The notes: generated by a model not told the origin, from the letters alone. Positions 24,566 through 38,107 are shown, numbered from the stretch's first letter. The stretch: DNA of 64,000 nucleotides from Marsupella aquatica (GCA_973895155.1 OZ316896.1:5270001-5334000); one strand, 5' to 3'. Made by a program: numbers and translations.

Positions 24566-25606
24566 TCATAAAACATACTCATCATTGAGTAAATCAACTT
24601 CTCCATCAGCCCTAGCCACATTTGCCGATGAAGTTTCCGCTGCCTTTCCCTTACAGTCTCGCTTGAAGTGTCCAACTTGGTTGCACTTCCAACATGTCAC
24701 CTGCCTCCTCTGAGGGGATTTTCCCTTGGACTTAGATCTGGATTTAGATCTAAACTGGGTTCTACGGTCCCCAGTTGGTCGCTGCATACTCCTCCCACTG
24801 TTAACATTGAGGGCAGCAATAGATGATGAAGGCTGTGACGTGATGTGCATCTTCTGCTGAAGATCATCACTAAGCAGAGAACTTACCACGTCATTGTATG
24901 AAATGGTATCCCTATCACGATGCAACAACACTCGTGATAGGGACTGGTAAGATGGAGGCAATGAACTAAGAAGCTGTAGAGCCTTCGTCTCATCATTCAA
25001 AGTCTCCCCAAGGTTTTCCAAGTCAACGACCATGTCGTTGAAAGCATCCACATGGTCTTGCAACTTCGTACCGGATTCCTTCATCCTGAAACTCATCAGT
25101 TTGTAGGAAATGTAGAGCCCGTTCGATAACTCCTTGCAGTGATACTTGCTCTGCAATTCCGCAAACAAGGACATGCAATCCTTATGTGCACCCAACTGCT
25201 TGATGATGGGAGGCATGAGATAGAGTGTAACACACCACACTCCCTGCTCCTGCATGCGGTCCCATTGTTTCTCATCAACATCGTCTTCACGAGGGCTCAG
25301 CAGTTGGCCCATCCCTGACGCATAGAGCACTCCCTTCACCTGCTTCTCCCATAGCAAGTAGTCAGAGCGCCCATCATACTTTGTCACTTCATACTTGGGT
25401 CCCCCAAGCTTGAAAGTTCCCATCTTCTTCTTTGGCACTACCGTGAGCTCCGGTAGTAGTACTGCTTCCTCCACCACACGCCGCACCGGTGATGGTATCG
25501 GTGTCACGTGCTCTTCCTCCTGCTCCTCTCTCTGCTCCTGAAACCTCCGCGGTGATCCTCGTGCTTCAAGTTCCACGTCTTCGAAAAACTCCTCCGAATC
25601 ACTCAT
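24566..25606 (-). CDS. Copia Gag polyprotein with zinc knuckle
   Basis: The 346-residue open frame starts at ATG 25604-25606. It has an acidic N-terminus, a UBN2/Gag-type central domain (residues about 85-260, e.g. YLLWEKQVKGVL) and a zinc knuckle CWKCNQVGHFKRDC near residue 315. It ends at TGA 24566-24568. That stop interrupts a frame which continues directly into protease, so it is probably a mutation rather than a true gag end. Confidence 0.93.
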   Translation of the reverse strand: MSDSEEFFEDVELEARGSPRRFQEQREEQEEEHVTPIPSPVRRVVEEAVLLPELTVVPKKKMGTFKLGGPKYEVTKYDGRSDYLLWEKQVKGVLYASGMGQLLSPREDDVDEKQWDRMQEQGVWCVTLYLMPPIIKQLGAHKDCMSLFAELQSKYHCKELSNGLYISYKLMSFRMKESGTKLQDHVDAFNDMVVDLENLGETLNDETKALQLLSSLPPSYQSLSRVLLHRDRDTISYNDVVSSLLSDDLQQKMHITSQPSSSIAALNVNSGRSMQRPTGDRRTQFRSKSRSKSKGKSPQRRQVTCWKCNQVGHFKRDCKGKAAETSSANVARADGEVDLLNDEYVL

Positions 25607-26744
25607 ATGAGAAAATCACAAAAAATGTTGTTTTTCACAACTTCTCAAAAAACTCGAAACTCAACACCGCCGCGTAGCCACAAAGCTAGGAGTCCAATAC
25701 TGAAAACCGAAATCAAAATCGAAATTTGACGGAAAAGTTATTCAAATTTCAGTCGAGGTGGGTAAAACCTTGGGAAATTCCCCCGTTTTGACCACCTCAG
25801 GGAATAATCGAAATACCAAGTACAACCCGTTATCGGAATTGCGATGTGATTGGTGCGCCGCGTTGCCAACTTCAATGGCTACGACCTCGCCGAAAAATAA
25901 CCAAAAAAGTTACCATTCGGTGAATGAAATCTTTGTCGGACGGTCAAAAAATAGCTATCTGGTTTTTTGGAATATTCTATGAGCCTTGTACAGGCCCTGT
26001 GGGAATTTTGGAAGAACAATCGATGGGCTGACATGTGTCCTCGAACCCCCAAAACCCCCTACCACCCTTCGTCGTCGAAATCTGGTCGCGCGCGCAGAAA
26101 ATACACACGGCAGAATGTACCCCTCGACACCAAACGCAAGATATCTCACTCGGGTTTTGACGAAATCAAGATCTGATTTCAGATTTGGAAACTAGACTCC
26201 GAGGCGGTGAAGATCGATATAAGAAGCACCCAAAACGAGGAAAGAACGAGGGAGAAAAAAATTGGTAAAGATGACAGATTTCTCTCAATTGCCATAGCCA
26301 ATTTCGAATCAGTTTTTCAAAGAGAAAAAAATGGTACCTTGTCAACAACGAATGTTGATCAATTGCACTTGGTGCCGTCACCAAGTCCAACAAGGTAATT
26401 GATTTTGCTTAGCCTTCCTCTTTGCATCAAAGAGCCAATCCCGGACTCAAAACAATTGTCTTGCCTCAATCTCTCCGTTGAGTCAAAACACTTGACGCTT
26501 CTCCCTCCGAGTCGATTGCCAACTTTCTTCACAAAATCCAGAATGACGAAAACTTAGATCTCTTTGCACCACGAGCTCCGTTCAGCGATTTCTTCACACC
26601 GTTAGAAAGCTCTTGCCCTGATCTATCCGTTGAGCCCATAAACTCCAAGTTCCATGCGACGGAACTCTGGGAAATCCACCGACACTCAACGTTGGAAAAA
26701 CCGTCATGAAATCCCGTCACGAACACACGTCACCTCCCAAGCAT
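25607..26744 (-). other. Copia 5' untranslated leader
   Basis: About 1.1 kb lies between the primer-binding site and the gag ATG. It has no long frame in the element's sense. Such long leaders carry packaging and dimerisation signals in related elements, but I cannot identify them here. Confidence 0.6.
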
Positions 26745-26756
26745 GCTCTGATACCA
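26745..26756 (-). other. Primer-binding site for initiator-Met tRNA
   Basis: The minus strand reads TGGTATCAGAGC two bases inside the 5' LTR. This is the classic Copia primer site complementary to the 3' end of initiator-Met tRNA. Confidence 0.95.
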
Positions 26757-26758
26757 AT

Positions 26759-27133
26759 TGTTGAGCATAGACGACGATCGCAACGGCAAGCCCATGAACC
26801 ATCCAACGCACAATAGTCGACACAAGAGATACGTGATTCACCTCCTTGAGGCTACGTCCACGGGAACACACAAGAGAGCTTTACTGAACTCTAAGCCCGT
26901 CGGCTATACCGAGTCTCCACAGTGTAAGCTCTCCCTATCTCTCAAGTGGCTCCATAACAATGAGCCTTGGTTCTACCTCTCCAAGCACACATGCCTCTTA
27001 TGATATAGTGTGCAACTTAGTTGTACCTAACCACATAGTTGTACCTAATCACGTAGTTGTACCTAACCATGTAGTTGTACCAACCCACGTTGTTGGTCAT
27101 ACCTAACCTAGATGTAAGAGTAAATACCCAACA
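26759..27133 (-). repeat. 5' LTR of the Copia element
   Basis: The 375-bp repeat has the same TGTTG/CAACA ends as the left one. It differs by a handful of substitutions (e.g. CACAATAG versus CATAATAG) and by fewer minisatellite units. Confidence 0.95.
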
Positions 27134-27138
27134 GAAAA
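27134..27138. repeat. Target-site duplication (right), GAAAA
   Basis: This is an exact copy of the left flank at 20680-20684. Confidence 0.9.
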
Positions 27139-30100
27139 GTAGTGACTATGGTTGTGCTTAACTTGAACGGATGGTCAGATTGACAATGAATGGCAAGATA
27201 TGAGAGTACTAAAGTCAATCTGTGGAGAAGCCTGTCAATGCTTTGACACTGAGATATGAAACAAAAGCCCGGATATATGGACCGAGACATTGTCCCTGCC
27301 CATCCCCATGGACTGCATAAAGCTAGGGATAGTCGCTTTTACACCAAAAATAGGAACTGGTTGCGGATTGCAGTTGACAACTTTCACTACCTTGGGGAGA
27401 AAGTAGTCAAGACGTCATGGTGATCCTGAGTAATTAACAACATAGATTCAAGATAATCAAGTTGTCAAATTATCGAAAAAATCGGTTAGATAATGTAATT
27501 GAAACTGGCTGCAAACAGTAAGGAAACCATTTGCAGTTCACATTTCAATCAATTGTAAATATTATTAGCTGAGTCAGTTTATTAAATGTTCTGAGCAATT
27601 CCTTTACTAGTCCATCTATTCGTAAGAGCTAGACAAAGTGGAGGTCCATCTGGCAGGCCTTGGTTTTTTGAGATATGTGATCGAGTTGGAATTCTTTTTC
27701 AAACCCTTTCATGTATTTCATATTCCTAACAAAATGCCTTTCCACAAAAATTGCTTTCATTAAAGACCTAGTGCTTGCAAATGTGGCCAAGTAACCTTCC
27801 TGTTAGTTTCTTGATCATTACTCTTAGTTACTCCACCTGTAAACTTTGCTTTGAACACTCCTAGATATATATGGATGAAGTACATTATTTAGAAAGTGCT
27901 CTAAATTTCAAAAGCTATCGTTCAATGCATTTTTGCATGGAACCTTCCCTTTCTTGGAAACTTCAGTTTTTCAAACAAGGTTAATTAATATGTAAAGGAC
28001 ATGACAGTAGGGCTGAGTTTTAGGGTGGCTTTACAAAAACTTGGGGGCAACATGCACTCCTTTTTTTCCATGTGTGAGATGCAATCCTAGCCATCATATG
28101 TGGGAACGGCCACATGTCACTTTACATGAACTTGGGAGCAGAATCAAGCAAAACTATTGTCCAACCTAGTCATCTGTCAGTGGGCCCCTTGTGAGCCCCT
28201 TTTTCTGGTGATGTGTGCATGCTTTTAAAATTGACCTACTATTGAAGTGGTCTAAGCCACTAGAGCAAACTTTTTCAGCAAATTGCATTCATTATTTCCA
28301 GCCTGACACATTTTGGCTAAGACATTCTAAATTTTGTAAGGAAGTAGCCATCATGCAGCTTTGCTTTTGGACGGAGAGACTATGCATGGCCCCCACCGTC
28401 CTTGGGGGTTTCACTTCAATCCACAAAAATAGCAACAAGAATAAGGTTGTTTTATTGGTTCTAAACATAAATTTTAGAATTTTCTTAAAACAACAATAGA
28501 GCTCTTTAAATCCAATTATGAGACTTAAAAGTCCATAAGTGACAATATAATTATTTCTGGATATTCCAAGATTTGATATTTTAACTTTATAGGGGTCAAA
28601 AAATGAATAGGGGTCTGAGGCCTAAAAAAGTAGCATGTGATAGGGATGTCTCCATATAGTGAGACCTCGGAGCCACCACCAAGCAAATCCCTCTCTGTAC
28701 CGCCTATATACGTGGTTTACTCTAGAGCTATACCAAATCTTTCTGCTTAGTGGGGCTTTTGTTATTTGTTTCTTGGATCTTTTGCAGTCTTCGCTCAAGT
28801 TTTTTGGGTTTTGGGGGACCTTTTCCCTTGTTTTCTCCCTAGTCTCTTGTGGTGGGGAAATATATATATAAAGAGCACCCAACCTGGAGACAAATCCCGG
28901 TCGGGCTTTTGAGGGTATTCTGTCTCTTGTCTTTGGTATTCTGTCTCCTGGTTTGGCGCATTTTGTTCTCACCATTGTGATGTGTAAAAATAGTGTGAAA
29001 CTGGTCAGGGGCCTTCTGTGCTTGGCGCTGTGATATATAAAAATAGTGTGAAACTAAGGAAAGTCGCTTGTCTGAATTAATGGCGATGGAACGGTCTGAC
29101 CTGATACTCTGGTCCCTAGCGTCAACTCGAAGATCATTCCGTGTTAGTACACCGCCAGTACTACAAATCTGAAGATGCACAGCAGCTACGGTACTGTAAT
29201 GTGCTTCTGCACTGGAAGAGTCGACCTGGGATGGGATGGGATGGGATGGGATGGGATGGGATTGGATGTTAGTCATAATACAGTGGACACCAGGTTCAGT
29301 GGCTTTCTTCCAGATTGATGGCAGTAATGATTAGACATGATAAAAAGACAGACACGGTCGTCTAGCTTAGCGGCTAAATGATCGATCGACTCAGTACCGT
29401 ATCAACTGCTTTCAATTACACAACGTACGCTAGCGTTCAAGCTTGTCGAGGGTCCACCCCCTCCCCTACCATTTCATTCCCATTCCGTTCAGTCCAGTCC
29501 AGTCCAGTCCAGTCCCTGAATTGATGAACAACCAGAGATGATGGGAACTGAACGGACCACTGTCTGAGAAGGGTAGCTTTTAATTTTGAAGACTGTGGGT
29601 CGATCGATCGCAGACTAGAGTAGGATGAGGCTAGCTAGCCAGGCTAGGAGGGGACCACAATGTCCATCAATATGTTACGAAGTACTTGCTGTAGAGCTAG
29701 CCATCATGGCGGCTAGGAGATTACCGTAGACAGAAAGTAAGTAGTTAGATTATGAGAGTTCAAAACATGCTCAGCTCTTGAAGAGCTGAAGACGATGTCT
29801 AGTAAGAGAATGTTGAAGTACCTAGACGTCCACCTCACATATATGTGCCTCGCGGCAATCTCGGTTCCGTTTGACTACAAGGGGAGGAGATCCGGGAAGA
29901 AGTTAGTGCAGGATCAGTTGGGGAAAGCACAAAAGGTCGCAGTACGTTGAATTGCTGACAGATCTGTTCTAGAATTCTCATGGAAGAGTCATTTATTGAT
30001 GAGGAAAGCGCAAACTCTGCAACATTTGTCCCTCCCAAAGCGACCTCACAACGCTAGCTATGGATCATGGATCCTGCGAAGAGAAAGGACAGCATGATCA

Positions 30101-33100
30101 TGCACCAGGACCTCGACCACCAGGACAAGAACCTGGTAACGAGGACATAGATCAGTTAAACAATTCGTATCCTACGGTAGGTCTAGTGTACCACATGGTC
30201 GATGACAGGAAAATTCTTGGTTTTGACGGGGGTTTTGAGCTGCCATTTGGCACCTCGCACGCAGAACGCAGTTTTGCCAAAAGCCTTCTCGATCAATATC
30301 TCGACAACACAAGTCGTCCATATTCAAATGAACGACCGGATTAGGAGATTCTGACAGTACTGTCGTTTTCTAGATATACACGGTGTGTAAATCTTGAGTT
30401 GTTGCCGGGCTTAGCGTATTCCTGAAGATTGTACAAAATTCTCTCATAATTCCATGGCTGACAAAACGGGGATTGCAGATCGATCCTGCCTTCAAATCAA
30501 TCCAGCAGTGCACTCCAAAGTGCAATTAACTTCGCTCTCTCCCCTAGCCATGATCCTGCTAGTTTTAAGCAAGCCAAGCCAAGAACAAGACCGATTGAAA
30601 CGTGATGAGGTGTTCGAAGCAAGTACAAGAAATGATCCTTCCGAGAGAAGACTTTGTCGAGTTAGGTGTACGTAAGCAGTCTATAATTATACGCTGGACA
30701 GAAGAGCAGATAAAGGCAGTCTGATGTGAGAAGTAGGGCGGGACGGTCCAGCCAACGGTCAGCGTGCATGCATCAGCTGGTCTGCCTGCTGCCTGCACGG
30801 AATGGCCTAATCGAGTGAGGGCTCTTTTGTGTCTAGTGTTCACGAGACACCCACTGTGGCACGCCAGACTGCTGCAGGGAATCGATAATTGACTTGATAG
30901 TCTGTTGATGTCCTTAACTCTTGAAATCCCCTGGGGTGGAACCATGAACAACGAAGATGTGGACTACAAACAAAGGAAGCGCCATTTTCCAAGGCAACCC
31001 TACTTAGCTAGGCAGCCCCTTGCGGTAAACAGCCACTGACCGACTCCAGTCTTGGAAGAATTCATATTCTACTGTTTAACTAACTGTTCTAGTATGCACT
31101 TGCATAGGGGAACAGACCGCGGAGTGTAGACTGATCCACATCTTCGGATTGGATTATTGTGGATTGTCTATACGCTCCCCATCGGGAGACAGCTTTGCGG
31201 TATCTTCGATTCTTGTCGTTTGACTTGGGGAAATTTCCACTCCCGGTCCTGTGAATGAATGATGGAAGAGAGGCGGAGAGAACAAAAACTCTCGATTCAT
31301 TATGAATGCGATCATCATTACTGGACTTCCCCAGACTGAGGCAAAGAAAAGGAAAACTCTCATTGCATGCATGCTGTTCCCGTTTGAACCAGACAAAAAG
31401 GAGGCACCATATCCGAGGAGGAAAGAAGGGAGGGGGCGCTTCAAGGTGGAAAGGCAAGGATAGGAAAGGAGAAAGGAAAGCATCTGTTAACGGAAAGAAA
31501 AGATGATTGTCAGTTTTTATCTAACTCAAGTAGCAAAGTGAGTGGATTGAAAGTCAGAATCGAGTCAGGTAAATGGATTCCGTATGTACTTGCACAATCA
31601 ATACTTTGCTGTACGCAAAACACTCATGTGAATGGTGTACTGAACTCCCACAATCAGTACTGTTCGCGCGATGAGTCTCATCAAAAGGTCGAGGTTATTG
31701 TTGCCCATGCGAACTTTTTCCGAAACTTATAACTAAAGCTCGAATAAGATTTTGTGAGAATTGGGAAACTCCCCTCAACCACGTGTTGGCAAACCACATG
31801 ACTGCTAAGTTAAACCACGATTGCAAGTTCTGCCAGGATTGGTGACTGCCCTGAACCCGGTATCATCCTCATCTGCATCCAAGCCAAAGGAGTTCACGGG
31901 AAATAAACAAAGAAAATTCTCAGCTACAACATGTCTTTGCTTAAGAAATTGAAGCAAGTTATCAACAGGAACGATAGAAGAGGATTGATTTTCTTCTAAT
32001 TACTAAGAGCTGGTAGAATGCTGAATGAGGTGAAATTAGTAGACACCACATTTGGCCCAAAAAGCTGCAAGTGTAGGGGATCCAAATTGTGTGGGGAATC
32101 TAGAATGGCTAATTCTGTTCCAAGCATACATTTCTTTGTGGATCTAGGTGCCTCAGTAAATTGTTTAACCTGAAAACAAATGTGGCCAGGTTTGAATCCA
32201 TTCCCACATGGCTAAGTAGCAATCGCTGAGTATTGTAATCGTGAAATTTTCAAGCAAAACAATGTCTGAGGTACTCGTACTTAATTTGTCGAAAATGGTT
32301 GTCCAGGAGTGTTCCTCTAATGCGGGAGTATGGGCTTGAGATGCTTCGCATCTTTTATTCTGCTTCGATGATAAGGGTGATTCAGAGTGAGAAATGGGCT
32401 AAAGTCACGATTGTCTTACAATCTCTGACACCAATTTTGTGTGACGATATCTTCTACACGGCAACAAATATAAGATCTGGCACAAAACCCAATGACTGTA
32501 TACGTCAATGTATCCTTGCCACGACACATGTAAGAAAACATAGAAGTCTAAGTAAGATGGCTGCTCTGATTGTTGGCAACATCAGTACCTGGTCTTCTTG
32601 GATCTGAACAGAGTTTTGGATACCTTTCTTAGGAGTGTTAACTTGGACGAGAAATTTGCCAGGAAGGGCGAAACATCTAATGTTCCACGATGTTCAGCCT
32701 CATTTAGTCACTGTACTTCAAATCTTTGGTGGATTCAACTCCGAATCAAATTTTGGGGATCGTGGAGGTTTTCCTTACAGCCCCAAGACCTTGAATTGAC
32801 CTAACCAAAGCGTCCGTGTGAAGTAGGTTTCGGGAGACTCGTTGGAACATCCAATCTTCGAGGGCATAATCTCAGTGCTGGCATTTTTTACGAAGGGTTT
32901 CTAAGCTCAAACAGTGCCAGGGCCAGAGGCCGTGGGGACTGTGCTGTGGGGCTGGTCAACTTTCCAATGTATCGGAAAGATTTTCCGGTGTCAATCCTTC
33001 TTTGCCGAGTTTTTTCTTCAGGCTAGTCGAATAAATGATTGTCCTTATAAAATGATCTTGTAAGCCGAAATTCAATGACATTATAGATTTGAAAACTAAT

Positions 33101-34315
33101 TCATAATATGGAGGTTAGGCTACCATATTGTGTACAGGCTCTGTTCAAATTTTGATTGTATGCTTAAGAAAGCAGAGTAACCATGCTGTATTTCGACTCG
33201 CCCCTATATTGATCATTGTTTCCGAGCTGATTTATCTTTGGAATCCAAAACTAGCCTTGCTCTCAACTAGTCCCTTAAAAGTCTCACCATAATGCTGATC
33301 GAATCATGATACCAAATCGAAATCTCTTTCAAACCCACTTCCATATAAACTTGGGTAACTACTGATTCACTTGATACAGCTGGGACAATGCTGTTTGAAT
33401 TTGTTTGACAATGTGGAGATCAAAAACGGATGGAAAGTAACAACCGCCTTACCAACACTTTTGGGCCTTTCTCTATCTCTCTCCTCAGATTTAGTGACCG
33501 GAACACACTGCGATGGGCATTCACACTGTTTATTTATTCACATTCGCATGGGAACAACGGGTCACTGGATGAATCGTTGAATTGACTCAAGCTGACCGAT
33601 GAAACACATGAAACTCACAGGGAGAAAAGAGACTAGCGCTCTAGCATGATTACAAGGCTCTTCTCAATTTATGGGCGATGGATGTCATTAATTACTCTTC
33701 TCTCCCCCACCAGACTGTCCAACGGCTCGTTGGGTTCATAAGAATATGAGGAACATGAGGGATTTCCCATTTCAGCCTAACGGTGGCTTTGCTCTTGCCA
33801 TGACGCACTCGAAGTTCACCAGCTCCTGTTTTGGGACCAAATGAATGTCTGTCGTGTAACAGCATCTGCTGCCGAGGTAGGTACCGATTTGACTGGTACT
33901 CAAAGTCTACATTCTACTTCAAAGATTCTCTAATGGATTCTGTTCAGGTAAAGTAAGACGAGCATTGAAAACTTGAAGAAACTATGTAGACTATTGCTAT
34001 AAGGATACAGTTGGGTCGCCAAACGATTCATACCCTTCATCTCTTCATTCAATCTGCCACAAAGACAAGAAGTTTCAGTCAGATTTCTTGGCCAATTATT
34101 GTGGTTTCGCTATCTCAATGCAGTTGAGAGTGCTCATAAGGTTTTTGCCTCACAAGTTGAGCAAAATTATTAGTTTTTAAAAGAGGTAAACTGTATTGAA
34201 ACCGTATGGGTTGTGAGAGTGAAACTACAATACACAGCTGGATGGACAAGCGGGACGTCAGCCATCGAATTGGTTGCTGAAAGGAAAGAACATCTTATGT
34301 GATGAACTAGACTAT
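27139..34315. other. Gene-poor stretch
   Basis: No gene is recognised. The plus frame at 30060-30344 (94 codons, ATG, hydrophilic, Pro-rich start) is the most protein-like but matches no family I know. The rest is AT-rich intergenic sequence. Confidence 0.45.
29228..29261. repeat. Microsatellite (GGGAT)n
   Basis: About seven pentamer units (ATGGG phase) lie in a row, ending in a variant ATTGG. A second pentamer tract of TCCAG units lies at about 29487-29515. Confidence 0.95.
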
Positions 34316-36770
34316 CTACGTAACATCTGATTTCTGTAGAGCTGAGTGTGCAGCAAGTTCATGACAGAAGTCGGCGTTCTCACAACAATGATGATGTATG
34401 CGAGAAAGCGCCACATACGTAATTGAAACAACTTCTACAAAAAGATCCAACGCCAACACTTTTGGGAATTTGTTAACAAGGTCTTTTGAACAGAACATAT
34501 GCCTGCTTTATGCCAAGCTCAAACAAGAGGGGCGGCGGGGAACTCATTCGTGCATTCTGTGAACTACATGAGCAGGATTGCCTCTTAATTTATCTATTTG
34601 GCAGTTCCGTCTCGTCAGAAAGTGTCCCTTCAAGTTTATCACCCCCTAAGTTCTTTCTCAGGAAAACGAATGGGAATTTTTTCTCGAATCGGTGAATGGG
34701 CAGCTGTACACAATCATTACAATCATACATGCCCGCAAGTTCGAGGATGCCAACTATTTTCGAAAACAAAGGCGAGGTTGTAATGAGGTTGTACTCAGAC
34801 ACGCATTTAAGAAACGATTTCCTTTCGTTGCTGAATCATTGGCTGTCACACTTGACAAAAAATAGAATTCTCAAAAGTCCATTTAAGATCGATAAACAAT
34901 GGTACCGCATACTCTCCAGCTATAACAGAAGGCAAATAGTTACCTGCTAATAAACAGTAAGCATTCCTGTTGAATTGAGATCGCCACGTGACATCGGCTA
35001 CTGTCATGATGTTAGAAAACAGTCTGTCACAGGTCGCAACCCGCCTTTAAATTCCACTGATATAAAATCATTTAGGGGGATCCATCAGTCATACTGAAGA
35101 AGCTTACCGACATCTTGCACTTACACAGCAGCTTCAGTTTCAGAGCGCATGTGCTCAAGTGAGCTTCTACTAACCTACAAATCACGGTTCCGAGGTAAAC
35201 TACTAGTACCTACGGTATTTGATTTACTTCCCGACCTTGAAATCCTCCAAAAGCAAACTTTAAGACATACAAACTCGTTGTCCTGAACCCCTCGCACATT
35301 GGTTAAATTATCGGTGCATAAAATAATTTTTCAGTTCACGAGCATATCCCTCATACCTTGTACCCTTACGTCCAAGGTACACCACTATTTCAAGGTCTGT
35401 AAATATAGTGGAGATTCTCCAGCTTTGGCACCTATCTATCGGGTGGCAGATATCCCAATCTAAGGAAATACAGTGGGCGGAAGTTATTGGAGAACCAACT
35501 TCTGCCAAGAGAGCTCTTGGCGGTGGGGTGACAAGGAGCAGGTTGGCCCCCGTATACTCTTTTACCTGTATCTATTTGGCAACCACTGTGAACAAGGCTT
35601 AATACTCTCTTGACCCTGACCCTATTCCTTTGCCACTCCATGAATCTCTCTCAGGCGTGCATGCGTCACCAACACTCGAGCCAGCCCAATGGAGGCTGAA
35701 TGCTATCCATACATTTTATTATCCTGCTATTCAATTTCAAAGTGCTGGACACGATGTTCATGATGTAAATTGACATGCAAGAGCCCATGCTGGGGACTGG
35801 GGGGCAAGAAAGGAAAGGTACTAACCTAAGACAAAGCAGACTTGAGAAAAGATAGCGGAGCAGTCAGATTCGTGGTTACAGCCCGAGCATCATCTTCAAC
35901 AGCATCTCCCAATTTTAGCGTCGATTGCAGGCTATTACTTGGAAGTCCCTCTAGTCGCTGGCTGTATTCCCATAAAGATTCAGTATCGGTCCTTCCCCCG
36001 ATCGTCCCTCACAGCACTGTAATCTAAGTCTACGGTAGCTTCCTCCTCTGTCCTTAACATTCCATCTTCTGCTGCCCCTGTATCCAAAATGGCTATCCTG
36101 TCGATACAAGGCTCTCCTTCAGCGGCATACTCTACCAATTCATTGCCTTGGGCTACATCAAATGCAGACCTAGATTGAGAAGTGGCATCTCCGTCCGCGT
36201 CATCTCTTTTCCGACTCCCATCCTCCATCCTCCCTCCTCGGTCAGCTACACCCAGCTTCAAAAAGCAGCCACAAAAATAGCACAAGTCGCCCAAAATCTG
36301 CCCATAATTCTTAACACCTTCCCACTAATCGTCTCCCAGCGCCCAATCCAATCTTGAATCTCAACATGTCCTTCTCCACATGATGCAAACCAATTACTTC
36401 CTGTTAGAACCTGAAACGACCATGAATTGGCTCTCTATACAACCCCACAGTAATGTAGGCAGCTTCCCCAAGCTTACCATTTCTGTGTCCAGTTGTCAAG
36501 CAGTTTTCCATCGTTCTTCGCACCCTGAAGTTGATGGTCTTCTTCTTGACTTTGAAGTAACTGATCTGTCACAGAACGATCTGTCTGGGAGTAGCCATTG
36601 CTGCGGGAATCGTTGGGCTTCCTGAACCCTTTATTAGAGCAACTTCTCCTGACAGGTCCCGTCCAACAATGCGTTCAACACTAAGACTGATAGTTCCACC
36701 TTCATTGACGATCCCTTCCTTTGCAATCCGCAACTCAGCGACATTTGTGCTCAAGGTGAATAATCAGAAG
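34316..36770 (-). other. Unresolved exon-like islands on the minus strand
   Basis: Several minus-strand segments read like protein and end at good splice signals. (a) Near 36765-36740: 'SVTPPVAEGVS' before GTGAGC. (b) 36750-36620: 'NVAELRIAKEGIVNEGGTIS'. (c) 36615-36450: 'DQLLQSQEEDHQLQG' to 'LLDNWTQKW' before GTAAGC. (d) 36340-36300: 'EIQDWIGRWETIS'. (e) 36240-35990: an acidic block. (f) 36000-35840, one frame off: 'ESLWEYSQRLEGLP' to a GTTAGT donor. (g) 34460-34320: 'HHHCCENADFCHEL'. They need frame changes at (a/b) and (e/f), so this is either a gene whose exons I cannot join or a decaying one. Function unknown. Confidence 0.3.
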
Positions 36771-37202
36771 GCTCACCGCTAACACCCTCAGCTACTGGAG
36801 GAGTAACAGATGCCTTCGAATCCCTTCAAGATTTTTTGTGCCTTACGGAAGAGAATGCCCATCACAGGTTATGCAAGATTTGCCTCGCCCTCTCGTCATG
36901 CGACTGCATCACTGAATTGGATGCTGGTAGTATTGCTAAATTGTATAAACAAGAATCGCCATCATCAATTCTCTGAAGGGCAAACTCTGCCGACCCATCA
37001 CAAAAACCAGAAAGATTGCAAGCATGGGCGTTGAACTCTGACAGGATACTCTGTCTTCTCTTGTGTTTGAATGCTATCTTTAGTTAGAGTTCTCTGGACA
37101 TTTGTTTTACTCGTGTAAAATGCTGTTGGTGTAAGTCTGAGCACTCACCACATGTCATTGTCTTAGACACCCCTTGGGGCACTTGTGATTTTTTTTTATT
37201 CT

Positions 37203-37420
37203 TGGAGAGCTACATTACCTCTCTTGTTCTAACGATACACTCCAGAATCCAGACCAAAAATATTTGCAATAAAGTTCAATAAATGCAAATACCTTCAATG
37301 AAGGAGACAGTTCTGGAGAGCTACCTCTCTTGTTCTACCGATAGACTCCAGAGTCCAGACCAAAAATATTTTGCAATAAAGTTCAATAAATGCAAATACT
37401 TTCAATGAAGGAGACAAAGT
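37203..37420. repeat. Tandem duplication, about 109 bp
   Basis: Two copies (about 37203-37311 and 37312-37420) share GGAGAGCTAC, CTCTCTTGTTCTA, CCAGACCAAAAATATTT, TTCAATGAAGGAGACA. The second lacks a 4-base ATTA and has one extra T. Flanking 36771-37202 and 37421-38100 hold nothing else except a poly-T run at about 37559. Confidence 0.9.
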
Positions 37421-38107
37421 TTGGAAAGTAATGTTTTGACCACCTCCGAAAAATGACGCTCAGATGGACCATACTCTTGAACCAAGTAACCAATATGGAG
37501 CATGACACCTTTTCCACCGGCAACACCCTTAACAGTTCCCAATCATTTTTAACAATTGTTTTTTTTTTTTTTTTAGTTTAGCAGCAAAGCTTGACCTGCA
37601 ATTTCAATATTTGCCTTGGTATCCAGCAGAATTGGCTCTTCTTGGGCTAGTTGGAAGGGTCTTGGAAAGACCATTTCAACTAGACTAAGCTCTCTAGTTT
37701 TCAGAAAGAATTGAATGTTTCTAAATGTAACTCTCATCCCCAAGTATTTCACACTTAGAGCCAACTCGGATGTAGCAGCCCTCAACATTGTGACCCTCAG
37801 CACTCACAAAAAAGTAGTTTTGTTGCCCTCTAAAAGTGTCAAGTGCACAAGGCTGATTGTGTCCCTCCGTTGTCGCTACCCCTGAAGCTTACTCGGTGCA
37901 CTTTGTTTTATGACAAAGTTCGAGGCCAGGACCTTTCCAGACCTTGCCCTTGGAACTCCAATTTTTTAAGGCCTGGCACAGGTGGCGGTTCAGGCATGTA
38001 ACTATTGCTCATTTATAGGCTAGCATGAGTCAGGTTGAGGGTTGAAATCTTCAGGGCCACTCATGCAAGCTGGCTCTTATTGGCAGCAAACTTAGACATT
38101 TCAGAAT

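Larger units (their letters stand above)
20685..27133 (-). mobile_element. Full-length Ty1/Copia LTR retrotransposon
   Basis: The 6,449-bp element has LTRs starting TGTTG and ending CAACA, a 12-base primer site complementary to initiator-Met tRNA, a purine-rich tract, and Gag, protease, integrase, reverse transcriptase and RNase H in the Copia order. It is flanked by GAAAA on both sides. The LTRs are very similar outside a length-variable minisatellite, so insertion is fairly recent. The coding frame carries four stops, so the copy cannot make its own polyprotein. Confidence 0.97.

Noticed and set aside
30060-30344. 94-codon plus frame starting with ATG, hydrophilic
   Set aside because: No signal peptide, family motif or conserved neighbour. 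Length is within chance for this base composition.
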